DNA of 64,000 nucleotides, from contig MWYX01000059.1 of assembly GCA_002050465.1 (NCBI GenBank), positions 1-64,000 of the forward strand, written 5' to 3'. Under the pieces are notes generated by a model. The model was not told the origin of the DNA and searched no databases. It saw only the letters and a list, made by a program, of their open reading frames with translations. The translations under genes and the position numbers were made by a program. Shown piece by piece: positions 9,270 through 17,454 of the stretch. How positions within the stretch are numbered: position 1 is the first letter of the stretch; each line of letters opens with the position of its first letter. This DNA is from Chitinophagales bacterium 65-1. GTDB taxonomy: Bacteria > Bacteroidota > Bacteroidia > Chitinophagales > Chitinophagaceae.

Positions 9270-9878
9270 TTACGTCTGCCTTTTTAAAACTGTTCTATTA
9301 AATAAATATCCCATTAAATATCCTAATACTATTCCAAGTAAAATCCCTCCTAAAATATCTACCGGAAAATGAACCCCTACATATATCTGTGCATAACATG
9401 GTATAAATGCCCATAAAAAAATTAATGCCCACCATTTTTTTATACTTACTCTATGCCTGAGAGTTGCAAAGATAAACATAGCTGCAGCAAAATGATTAGC
9501 AGCATGTGACGATGTAAAACTCGAATTTGTACCGCAATTTTTTACTAAAAACCTTACGCTCTCTGCTATTGCAGGATCGCGGCAAGGGCGTAGCCGAAAA
9601 AAATTATCTTTTATTAAAGTGCTGCTTACCTGATCACTAACTACTACATTTAATACTAAAAACAACACCCATAGCCAGCCAAATCTTTTAAAATTGATAA
9701 TTACAAATAGTACAAGGAAAAAATAGAATGGAAGCCAAAAAAAAGTTTCCCGGGTAAAAGGAAAAAATGTATCAAAAAATGTATTATGCCATTTACCATT
9801 TATTTTGGAAAATATGTAATAATCCAGTGCTTTTATTTTTTCCGGCAGGGTAAATAACAGTATGGTGCATATTTGCAT
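9270..9878 (-). CDS. PAP2-family membrane phosphatase
   Basis: The open frame extends to 9989, but I prefer the Met at 9878 because the earlier 37 residues resemble no PAP2 N-terminus, while MQICTILLFTLPEKIKALD leads into the usual start of the family. The three phosphatase motifs are present: KDNFFRLRP (motif 1), SSHAANHF in place of PSGH (motif 2) and YVGVHFPVDI (motif 3, His and Asp). About five membrane helices surround them. Likely substrates are undecaprenyl pyrophosphate or lipid phosphates at the inner membrane. It is upstream of, and cotranscribed with, the CNNM gene. Confidence 0.85.
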   Translation of the reverse strand: MQICTILLFTLPEKIKALDYYIFSKINGKWHNTFFDTFFPFTRETFFWLPFYFFLVLFVIINFKRFGWLWVLFLVLNVVVSDQVSSTLIKDNFFRLRPCRDPAIAESVRFLVKNCGTNSSFTSSHAANHFAAAMFIFATLRHRVSIKKWWALIFLWAFIPCYAQIYVGVHFPVDILGGILLGIVLGYLMGYLFNRTVLKRQT

Positions 9879-10023
9879 TCTGTAAACAAAAATAATTTTA
9901 ATTATTGGAAGAGAACTTAATTTGCACGTTTTAGCTTTAAAGCTATTCTCCAATAAATTAGCATAAATATTTTTGAATATCGGCTGCAAAAGATGCCTTT
10001 AAAACAAAAAAAAGTAAAAGGAA

Positions 10024-10031
10024 TATCTTTG
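10024..10031 (+). promoter_or_regulatory. -7 box TATCTTTG before the sulfatase-fold gene
   Basis: Exact TAnnTTTG match ending 10 bases before the ATG at 10042, giving a 5' leader of only a few bases. No -33 TTTG at the canonical spacing. Confidence 0.4.
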
Positions 10032-10041
10032 AGTTCTTCTC

Positions 10042-12030
10042 ATGATAAAAAAATTAAATATCCCTAAAACAGTTCCGGTTACTATTCAATGGATAATGGG
10101 TTTATGGGTAATTTATTTTATAATTTTTACTTTATTCAGGATAGCAACTGTTTCCCTTTTCCGTCCATTAAACACCCCGATCACTTCAATACTCCCTTCA
10201 TTTTGGCTCGGTTTTCAGTATGATGCAAAGTGGATTGCCATAATTCTTTTACCTATTGCCTTATTATCCGTTCATCCAAAATTCTCTCCTTTTTATTCTG
10301 AAAAAAATAAACGATGGTGGTCGTATTACCTGGCTTTTACAACATTAGTAGTATTATTTTTCTTTGGCGCAGATTTCGGAAATTTCAGTTATAACCATAC
10401 ACGAATAAATGCCAGTGCATTAAATTTTGCAGAAGACTTTTTAATTTCTTTTAAAATGCTTTGGGAGAGTTATCCTATCGTATGGATATTATTAGCACTG
10501 GTTTTAGCGGTTATCATGCTCCAGACATTATTTAAACGAACTCATGTATATGTGGTAAAAAAAAATACAGAAGATGTAGTTTATAAAAGACGGTGGCATG
10601 GTTTAGCTATTATTTTTCTTGTGTGGTCAGTGTTTGGCATATTTTCATTTACACCGCTAAGATGGAAAGATGCATTTGAATTCAACAATAACTTCAAATC
10701 GTATGTGGCATTAAACCCTTTACAAAACTTTTTTACAACTCTTCAGTTCAGGATACCCTCATTTGATGTTGCAAAAGCTAAAAGATATTATCCGGTAATT
10801 GCTGATTTTTTACAGTTAGACTCACTAACAAGAGTTACCAACAGCTACGAAAGAATAATAGAGCCCGGAAGCAGGTCTTTGGAGAGCAGGCCTAACATTG
10901 TTTTAGTTATTGGTGAGAGCTTTAGTATGTATAAAAGCAGCATGGCAGGTAATCCTTTAAATACCACACCATACTTTAAAGTATTATGTGAGAACGGGAT
11001 CTTTTTTGAAAGATGCTTCAGCGCTACATTTGGTACCGTTCGTGGTGTATTTGCAATTCTTACAGGCATACCAGATGTACAATTATCTAAATTCTCCAGC
11101 CGTAATCCTGAGGCGCTTAAACAACATGTTATCATAAATAATTTTCAGGAGTACAATAAATTTTATTTCCTGGGTGGGAGCAGTGAGTTTAATAATTTTG
11201 AAGGATTGCTGAAAAATATTAATGGCATTCGTATTTACCAGGATGGCTCTTACAAATCGCCGCAGCTAAATGTTTGGGGAATAAGTGATAAAAATCTTTT
11301 TTTAGAGGCTAATGAAGTTTTAAAAGAGCAACAGAAACCTTTTTTTGCAATTATTCAGACAGCAGATAATCACCGTCCGTTCAGCATTCCTGAAGAAGAT
11401 GCGGATTTTGAAAAAAGAATAGTACACCCTGATACATTAATGAAATACGGATTTGAATCTTTACAGGAATTCCAGGCTTTTTGTTATTCGGATTATTGTT
11501 TTAAAAAATTCATTGAAAAAGCAAAAACAGAAACTTACTTTGATAATACAATTTTTATTTTTACAGGCGATCATGGCGTAGGCGGTAATGCCGCGGAAAT
11601 ATATCCCCCTGTGTGGACTGTGAACCAGCTGACTGTTGAACATATACCCCTGCTGTTTTATGCACCTTCACTACTATCTCCGCAAAAAAGAAGTGAAGTG
11701 GTTTCTCAAATTGACATATTACCTACTGTTGCAGGTATGATCCACCAACCCTACAGGAATACCACACTTGGGAGAGACCTGCTCAATCCAAAAAAGAAAA
11801 ATAATGCTGCATTTATTATTCATCATGATGAGGGAAATATCGGGGTGATGACAGATAATTATTATTTTATAAAAAATCTCAGGATAACCAAAGAAGAATT
11901 GGTACCGGTAACATCAAACCAATTAAATCTATCCCCTGTTCAAAAAGATTCAGTAAAGCGTTCATTGTCTACATTAACTTCTGCTATCTACGAAACTGCA
12001 AAGTGGATGCTGGCAAATAATAAGAAGTAA
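10042..12030 (+). CDS. LTA-synthase-like membrane phosphoglycerol/phosphoethanolamine transferase (sulfatase fold)
   Basis: 662 residues. About five N-terminal membrane segments (residues 15-230) precede a periplasmic alkaline-phosphatase/sulfatase domain starting at NIVLVIGESFS (about 285). The likely nucleophile is the Thr in FGTVRG (about 330), and the metal site includes FTGDHG (about 507). This matches PF00884 proteins of the LtaS/phosphoglycerol-transferase class, which modify lipids or glycans outside the cytoplasmic membrane. Gram-negative Bacteroidota make no lipoteichoic acid, so envelope glycolipid or glycan decoration is the more likely job. It is convergent with the methyltransferase that follows. 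Confidence 0.85.
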   Translation: MIKKLNIPKTVPVTIQWIMGLWVIYFIIFTLFRIATVSLFRPLNTPITSILPSFWLGFQYDAKWIAIILLPIALLSVHPKFSPFYSEKNKRWWSYYLAFTTLVVLFFFGADFGNFSYNHTRINASALNFAEDFLISFKMLWESYPIVWILLALVLAVIMLQTLFKRTHVYVVKKNTEDVVYKRRWHGLAIIFLVWSVFGIFSFTPLRWKDAFEFNNNFKSYVALNPLQNFFTTLQFRIPSFDVAKAKRYYPVIADFLQLDSLTRVTNSYERIIEPGSRSLESRPNIVLVIGESFSMYKSSMAGNPLNTTPYFKVLCENGIFFERCFSATFGTVRGVFAILTGIPDVQLSKFSSRNPEALKQHVIINNFQEYNKFYFLGGSSEFNNFEGLLKNINGIRIYQDGSYKSPQLNVWGISDKNLFLEANEVLKEQQKPFFAIIQTADNHRPFSIPEEDADFEKRIVHPDTLMKYGFESLQEFQAFCYSDYCFKKFIEKAKTETYFDNTIFIFTGDHGVGGNAAEIYPPVWTVNQLTVEHIPLLFYAPSLLSPQKRSEVVSQIDILPTVAGMIHQPYRNTTLGRDLLNPKKKNNAAFIIHHDEGNIGVMTDNYYFIKNLRITKEELVPVTSNQLNLSPVQKDSVKRSLSTLTSAIYETAKWMLANNKK

Positions 12031-12075
12031 TATTGAGGGTGAATAATACCAATTTAATAAACTTATTTATGATTA

Positions 12076-12822
12076 TCACTTTACTACTTTCCTCGCTATC
12101 ATAATCATTCTTGGAGATTTTTTTACATCATAGTCATTAAACAAATAATTGCCAAAAACTTCCTGTATCTGCAAACCCTGGTAGGCTAACATTTCGGTAA
12201 AATCACCTAACGAGAACTTAGCAACTTTTTCTGTATACTCTAATGGTTCTTCCAGATTTTCATCTTCCACCACTATTTTTTTATAAAAATGCGTTTCATC
12301 AAACCACTTGGTTATATAATAATTTACCTCATCAATTTGCTTTTCACTTTTATGCACCAAATGATCTTCAGCATAGTGTACATTTAAATAATCCAATACA
12401 AAAACTCCATTTGGCTTTAAAGACTGTGCTATGGTGCGGATCGCATTATCATGTTCCCTTCTTGTTTTAAAATATCCGAAACTTGTAAAAAAATTAAATG
12501 CATAATTGAAGTAATTTACCCTGAAAGGAAGCCGCATATCATGCACAAAAAATTCAAGATTATCTGATTCAAATTCTTTTGCTTCCCTGATACTGTCTTC
12601 CGAAAGATCGATGCCGGTTACTATAAATCCTTTACCCGCCAGTTGTACAGAATGTCTTCCTCTTCCGCAGGCTACGTCAAGCATTTCAGCATGTTTACCG
12701 GGTGTAAGATGATCTATCAGCTTATTTATAAAAGCTGCAGCTTCTGTTTCATCCCTTTTAAAATATAATTGATGGTAATAGGGGGAATTGAACCAATCTC
12801 TAAACCAGGTTGTTACCGACAT
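12076..12822 (-). CDS. Class I SAM-dependent methyltransferase
   Basis: The frame opens at 12840, but Met7 (12822) is preferred, giving MSVTTWFRDWFNSPYY, a normal start for this group. Motif I is LDVACGRGRH and the acidic residue after beta-2 is in VTGIDLSED, so this is a Rossmann-fold methyltransferase of the methyltransf_25 type. The fold does not reveal the substrate. It converges with the upstream sulfatase-fold gene. Its own start is followed on the far side by a GTCATT-type repeat cluster. Confidence 0.82.
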   Translation of the reverse strand: MSVTTWFRDWFNSPYYHQLYFKRDETEAAAFINKLIDHLTPGKHAEMLDVACGRGRHSVQLAGKGFIVTGIDLSEDSIREAKEFESDNLEFFVHDMRLPFRVNYFNYAFNFFTSFGYFKTRREHDNAIRTIAQSLKPNGVFVLDYLNVHYAEDHLVHKSEKQIDEVNYYITKWFDETHFYKKIVVEDENLEEPLEYTEKVAKFSLGDFTEMLAYQGLQIQEVFGNYLFNDYDVKKSPRMIMIARKVVK

Positions 12823-12840
12823 TATCCAAAAATACATCAT

Positions 12841-12927
12841 TAGTCAATAGTCATTATGTCAATATATTTAATCAATAAGAAGATATAAAGTTCATAGTCA
12901 ATGGCTATTGACCAATGACCAATGACA
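12841..12927. repeat. GTCATT-type repeat cluster, copy 1
   Basis: Runs of the words AGTCAATAGTCATTA on one side and TGACCAATGACCAATGAC on the other, in inverted orientation. The same vocabulary recurs at 14372-14440, so the glmM gene is bracketed by two clusters. Confidence 0.75.
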
Positions 12928-12936
12928 TTTTTAAGT

Positions 12937-12944
12937 TACATTTG
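12937..12944 (+). promoter_or_regulatory. -7 box TACATTTG for glmM
   Basis: Exact TAnnTTTG match, 23 bases before the TTG start of glmM. The -33 region falls inside the GTCATT repeat cluster and has no TTTG. Confidence 0.45.
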
Positions 12945-12967
12945 CATGCTAAAAAAACACCAGGAAA

Positions 12968-14368
12968 TTGGCACTGATAAAAAGCATATCCGGCATCCGC
13001 GGAACAATTGGCGGTAAGCCGGGAGATAACCTTTCACCATTAGATATTGTAAAATTTACAGCGGCTTATGGGAGTTGGCTGACGCAACAAACTGCAAGCC
13101 TGCCTACCGGTCAGGCAGGTAAAAAAATTATTATAGGCAGGGATGGACGTATTAGCGGAAAGTTAGTTAACAGGCTTGTAGTAAGTACGTTGCTTGCGCT
13201 GGGTTTTGATGTGACTGACCTTGGTGTAAGCACCACCCCTACTGTAGAACTTGCAATAAGTGCAGAAGATGCAGCCGGAGGTATTATAATAACGGCAAGC
13301 CATAATCCTAAAGAATGGAATGCCCTGAAACTTTTAAACAACAAGGGCGAATTTATTAATGCTGAAGAGGGTTTAGCTGTTTTAGAATTAGCAGAAAAAG
13401 AAAATTTTGATTTTGTTGCTGTTGATAAAGCCGGCACCTACAAAACGGATGATTCTTATCTGCAAAAACATATTGATGCAGTGATAAATTATGAATTGGT
13501 TGATACAGCAGCGATTAAAAGATCAAAGTTTAGAATTGTGGTTGATGGCATTAACAGTTCGGGGTCCATTTTTGTTCCTGCATTATTAAAAGCTTTAGGA
13601 GTAAAAGAGGTTATTACATTGAATGAAGAAGTTAATGGCCAATTTGCCCATAACCCTGAACCTTTGCCGGAACACCTGTCGGGATTAAGTGCGGCTGTAC
13701 AAAAAAACGAAGCTCATCTGGGGATAGCTGTTGATCCTGATGTAGATCGTGTATGTTTTGTTTGTGAAGATGGAAGTATGTTTGGAGAAGAATACACATT
13801 AGTTGCTGTATCAGATTATGTGCTAAGCAAGAGAAGTGGAAATACCGTTAGCAATATGTCTTCTACCAAAGCATTAAAGGATATTACAGAAAAACACGGA
13901 GGCAAATACTTTCCCTCTGCCGTTGGAGAGGTAAACGTTGTAAATAAAATGAAAGCCGTAAATGCGGTGATAGGCGGGGAAGGCAACGGAGGAATTATTG
14001 TTCCGGATTTTCATTACGGAAGGGATGCATTAATAGGAATAGGATTATTTCTTACCCACCTTGCTAATTCTAAAAAAACAATAAAGCAGCTAAGAGGTTC
14101 TTATCCTGATTATTTTATTTCTAAAAATAAAATTGCTTTAGATGAAAATGTTGATGTAAAGGAAATTTTTAAAAAGATAAAAGAAAAATATAAAAACAAT
14201 CCTATTAATACAGAGGATGGGCTGAAGATAGAATTTAATAACGATTGGGTTCACCTGCGAACCAGCAATACAGAACCTATTATAAGAATTTATTCAGAAA
14301 GTAATTTTGAAACAACAGCACAGAATATTGCCCGCAAGCTGATGAAAGATATTAGTGAGGTGATGTAA
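12968..14368 (+). CDS. glmM: Phosphoglucosamine mutase / phosphohexomutase
   Basis: 466 residues. It interconverts hexose 6- and 1-phosphates, most likely glucosamine-6-P to glucosamine-1-P for UDP-GlcNAc. Ser111 in TASHNPKEWN is the phosphoserine, DPDVDR (256-261) binds metal, GGEGNGG (336-342) is the sugar loop, and RTSNTEPIIRIY is the phosphate-binding C-terminus. The start is TTG at 12968: MALIKSISGIRGTIGG is the conserved N-terminus, and the only nearby ATG is in another frame. Residues about 43-51 (ASLPTGQAG) are encoded by a palindromic element and interrupt a normally shorter loop before IIIGRDGR. A phosphomannomutase/phosphoglucomutase specificity remains possible. Confidence 0.92.
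   Translation: MALIKSISGIRGTIGGKPGDNLSPLDIVKFTAAYGSWLTQQTASLPTGQAGKKIIIGRDGRISGKLVNRLVVSTLLALGFDVTDLGVSTTPTVELAISAEDAAGGIIITASHNPKEWNALKLLNNKGEFINAEEGLAVLELAEKENFDFVAVDKAGTYKTDDSYLQKHIDAVINYELVDTAAIKRSKFRIVVDGINSSGSIFVPALLKALGVKEVITLNEEVNGQFAHNPEPLPEHLSGLSAAVQKNEAHLGIAVDPDVDRVCFVCEDGSMFGEEYTLVAVSDYVLSKRSGNTVSNMSSTKALKDITEKHGGKYFPSAVGEVNVVNKMKAVNAVIGGEGNGGIIVPDFHYGRDALIGIGLFLTHLANSKKTIKQLRGSYPDYFISKNKIALDENVDVKEIFKKIKEKYKNNPINTEDGLKIEFNNDWVHLRTSNTEPIIRIYSESNFETTAQNIARKLMKDISEVM
13099..13119. repeat. Palindromic element inserted in frame in glmM
   Basis: Inverted arms CCTGCCT and AGGCAGG around ACCGGTC, read through as ASLPTGQAG. The peptide has no counterpart in the usual spacing of this mutase loop. 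Confidence 0.75.
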
Positions 14369-14371
14369 AAA

Positions 14372-14440
14372 CAGTCATTAGTCAATAGTCATTAGTCAAA
14401 AAAAAACACAGTGACTTAATGACCCTAATGCCCAATGACC
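14372..14440. repeat. GTCATT-type repeat cluster, copy 2
   Basis: AGTCATTAGTCAATAGTCA on the left and TGACTTAATGACCC...CAATGACC on the right form an imperfect hairpin filling nearly all of the glmM-desulfurase gap. Confidence 0.75.
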
Positions 14441-14444
14441 AGGT

Positions 14445-15572
14445 ATGAACAGAATTTATTTCGATAACGCTGCCACCACCTCACTTGATCCGCAGGTGTT
14501 GGATGCAATGATGCCTTATCTGACCGAAAAATTTGGCAATCCTTCTTCTATTTACTCTTATGGCCGGGAAACAAGAATGGCAATTGAAAATGCAAGAAAA
14601 TCAGTTGCAAAAATTTTAAATGCACATCCTGCAGAAATATTTTTTACCAGTGGCGGAACGGAAAGCAGCAATACTGCAATAAATGCAGCAGTAAGAGATC
14701 TGGGATGCAGGCATATAATCAGTTCTGCAATCGAACATCATGCAACATTACATACTGTACAAAACCTACAAAAATCAGGAGAAGCTGAAGTAACTTATGT
14801 AAAGCTTTTACCCGATGGTCATATTGACCTGGATGATTTGGAAAAAGTATTAGCCGGAAGCAAAAAAAAATGTTTGGTTACGTTGATGCATGCGAATAAT
14901 GAAATAGGAAATATGTTGGATATTAATGCTGTCGGGCAACTTTGTAAAAAGAATGATGCCATCTTTCATTCGGATACTGTACAAACTGTAGGACATTTCC
15001 CATTTGACCTGAGAAATACACATGTGGATTTTATTACAGGAGCCGCACATAAGTTTCATGGGCCAAAAGGCGTAGGTATTTTATATGTAAATGAAAAGAT
15101 CAAAATAAAGCCATTTGTACATGGCGGCGGACAGGAACGAAACATGAGGGCAGGTACTGAAAACTTATACGGCATAGTTGGATTTGCAAAAGCACTCGAA
15201 ATCGCCACATCAAATTATGAATCAGATAGTGAAAAGATCAAAAGTCTGAAAAATTATATGATGAATAATCTAAAAAAAAATATTCCTACAGTTGTTTTTA
15301 ATGGTGACCCATCCCAAAAATGTTTATACACAGTTTTAAGCGCAAGTTTTCCAAAATCAGAAAAGTCTGAAATGCTTCTTTTTAATCTTGATATACATAA
15401 TATTTGTGCCAGTGGTGGAAGTGCATGTACTTCAGGAGCAGATGCAGGCAGCCATGTTATCAAGGCTGTTACTAATAATTCAGATAAGATAACTGTAAGA
15501 TTCTCTTTTAGTAAACACAATACAGAAGAAGAAATAGATTATGTGGTGAAAACTTTAAAGGAGTTAATTTAA
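14445..15572 (+). CDS. Cysteine desulfurase (NifS/IscS family)
   Basis: 375 residues. A PLP enzyme that removes sulfur from cysteine for Fe-S cluster or thio-modified tRNA synthesis. It starts with the conserved YFDNAATT. The PLP lysine is Lys203 in AAHKFHGPKG, and the active cysteine is Cys328 in GSACTSG, followed by the typical GSHVI and the RFSFSKHNTEEEID C-terminus. The insert around Cys328 fits the IscS/NifS group. No iscU or mnmA gene is near, so its partner is not evident. Only a repeat cluster separates it from glmM. Confidence 0.93.
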   Translation: MNRIYFDNAATTSLDPQVLDAMMPYLTEKFGNPSSIYSYGRETRMAIENARKSVAKILNAHPAEIFFTSGGTESSNTAINAAVRDLGCRHIISSAIEHHATLHTVQNLQKSGEAEVTYVKLLPDGHIDLDDLEKVLAGSKKKCLVTLMHANNEIGNMLDINAVGQLCKKNDAIFHSDTVQTVGHFPFDLRNTHVDFITGAAHKFHGPKGVGILYVNEKIKIKPFVHGGGQERNMRAGTENLYGIVGFAKALEIATSNYESDSEKIKSLKNYMMNNLKKNIPTVVFNGDPSQKCLYTVLSASFPKSEKSEMLLFNLDIHNICASGGSACTSGADAGSHVIKAVTNNSDKITVRFSFSKHNTEEEIDYVVKTLKELI

Positions 15573-15611
15573 TATATTTCATAGGGTATCCTTCTTTAAG
15601 CTAAAGGTGAG

Positions 15612-16373
15612 TCATAAATTATCATCCTGCTTTTTTAACACTGAAGCTTCTTTTGTTTTGATAGACCCTTCAACCATTTTATTAATTGTATCAATTTCAA
15701 CCTGCGTTAAGTATCGCCATTTGCCCGGTGCTATTCCTGATAAAGTGATGTTCATGATCCGGATACGAATAAGCTTTGTTACATGATAATTCAATGCTTC
15801 ACACATCCGTCTTATCTGCCGGTTTAAACCCTGTGTTAATATTATTCTGAAAACATATTTACTCTCCTGCCTTACAAAACATTTTTGCGTTATAGTATCT
15901 AAAATTTTTACCCCGTTACTCATTCGTCTAATAAAATCAGGAGTTATGGGTTTATCAACTGTTACTATATATTCTTTTTCATGATTATTTCCTGCACGCA
16001 ATATTTTATTTACGATATCGCCGTCATTAGTTAAAAAGATTAATCCTTCTGAAGGCTTATCCAGCCTGCCAATGGGAAATATTCTTTTTGGATAACTAAT
16101 ATAATCAATAATATTGAATTTGTCTTTCCGGTCTGTTGTACTTGAAACTCCAACAGGTTTATTGAACGCAATATAAATGGGTTTATCTTTCGGCTCTAAT
16201 GGATTGCCATCAATTTTAATTGTATCGCTATAACTAACACGATTACCTGATTGCGAGAATTTATCATTTACTGTAACTCTTCCTGCTGCGATCAACTTAT
16301 CGGCTTCACGCCTTGAGCAAAATCCCGTTTCACTAATAAATTTATTTAAACTTATGCCTTCTTGTCCGGCCAT
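15612..16373 (-). CDS. rluF: 23S rRNA pseudouridine synthase, RluF type
   Basis: 253 residues. An S4 RNA-binding domain (about residues 7-55, LNKFISETGFCSRREADKLI) precedes an RsuA/RluB-family catalytic domain. The catalytic Asp105 sits in GRLDKPSEGL, and the QGLNRQIRRM motif is at about 190-200. RluF converts U2604 of 23S rRNA (E. coli numbering) to pseudouridine. The Lys-rich tail is normal. It is the last gene of the mutS - tryptophan dioxygenase - rluF run, 8 bases after its neighbour. RluB or RsuA cannot be fully excluded. Confidence 0.88.
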   Translation of the reverse strand: MAGQEGISLNKFISETGFCSRREADKLIAAGRVTVNDKFSQSGNRVSYSDTIKIDGNPLEPKDKPIYIAFNKPVGVSSTTDRKDKFNIIDYISYPKRIFPIGRLDKPSEGLIFLTNDGDIVNKILRAGNNHEKEYIVTVDKPITPDFIRRMSNGVKILDTITQKCFVRQESKYVFRIILTQGLNRQIRRMCEALNYHVTKLIRIRIMNITLSGIAPGKWRYLTQVEIDTINKMVEGSIKTKEASVLKKQDDNL

Positions 16374-16381
16374 ACAATCAA

Positions 16382-17452
16382 TTAAACAACATTATAGCTC
16401 AACTTCTTTATTAACTGTTCTGGCAAACCTGGTAATTTCTTTCTTTCAATTAAGAAAGTAGAAAGGCTTTCGATATCCCTGAAAACATTGTGCTTTGTTA
16501 ATGCACCCTCAAGATATCCGGAGCCTGAAGTGCCTCCTGTTCCGGTTCTCATCCCAATCATTCGGCGTACCATAACTAAATGCTTATGCCTCCACCCTGC
16601 CATTTGATGATCAATTTCAACGAGGCTATCCAGCACCTGGTAAGATGTTTGAAATACAGGAAAGTCCCTGTACAACATGATAAACAATGCAGCTCTCATT
16701 GCTTCCCGTGATAATGAAGTTTTATTTAATTCTACCTGTTCATCACTTAATGTATTCCTGTTCTCAAAAAAAAGAAGATCAAAATAATTAATATTAGCAA
16801 TTTCTCTCTCAGTTAATCCGCTCTTATAAATTCTCCTGTAATCGCTCCAGAAAGGATGCATTTCATCAGCCGGCTTATGATAATCTCTCCAGAACTCATG
16901 TTCAAAAAATGGCATTCTTTCAAGCCAGCTATTTATTAATTGTAGTAATGATTGTTCTGTTTCAGTCTGATTTATTTTCTCAAAATCTTCTGTTGTAAAA
17001 CCGCCCTCATTTGTTCGTTTATAATAATCTTTTTGATAACGGGTATCCATCGATAAGCCCAGCTTCGTCTCTACCAGCCTGAATTGCAGACTCTGAAAAC
17101 CAGAAGATGGAGTAAGCAGATTTCTGAACTCTAAAAAATCCAAAGGTGTCATTGTATCCATTAATCCTACCTGTTGGTTCAACAATTCAAGAATGCGAAC
17201 CACACGATGCAGCCGATGCCTTATAAGATTCAGGTCTTCAGAATTATCATCGATCTTTTCTTTTTTAAAAACATTGCAAACAAATTCCAGCTCAAAAAGA
17301 ATTTGTTTAAACCAAAGCTCATACACCTGATGAACAATGATGAACAGCATTTCATCGTGTGCCGGTTGATTAAGCCTAAAGCTCTCGGGATGTTGTGCTT
17401 CAAGAATTTTAGTAAGCTCAAGATAATTGCTGTAATACAATTTTTTCTCCAT
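16382..17452 (-). CDS. kynA: Tryptophan 2,3-dioxygenase
   Basis: 356 residues, the usual size for this haem dioxygenase, which opens the indole ring of tryptophan to N-formylkynurenine. Typical blocks are HQVYELWFKQILFELE, GFQSLQFRL, the His-rich RHKHLVMVRRMIGM with the proximal haem ligand, and the substrate loop GTGGTSGSGYL. It is 2 bases downstream of mutS and 8 bases upstream of rluF, so the three form one operon. I see no other kynurenine-pathway gene in the window. Confidence 0.95.
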   Translation of the reverse strand: MEKKLYYSNYLELTKILEAQHPESFRLNQPAHDEMLFIIVHQVYELWFKQILFELEFVCNVFKKEKIDDNSEDLNLIRHRLHRVVRILELLNQQVGLMDTMTPLDFLEFRNLLTPSSGFQSLQFRLVETKLGLSMDTRYQKDYYKRTNEGGFTTEDFEKINQTETEQSLLQLINSWLERMPFFEHEFWRDYHKPADEMHPFWSDYRRIYKSGLTEREIANINYFDLLFFENRNTLSDEQVELNKTSLSREAMRAALFIMLYRDFPVFQTSYQVLDSLVEIDHQMAGWRHKHLVMVRRMIGMRTGTGGTSGSGYLEGALTKHNVFRDIESLSTFLIERKKLPGLPEQLIKKLSYNVV

Positions 17453-17454
17453 AT

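Noticed and set aside
16382-17452. Kynurenine-pathway operon around tryptophan dioxygenase
   Set aside because: Neighbours are mutS and rluF; no kynurenine formamidase, monooxygenase or kynureninase is present.
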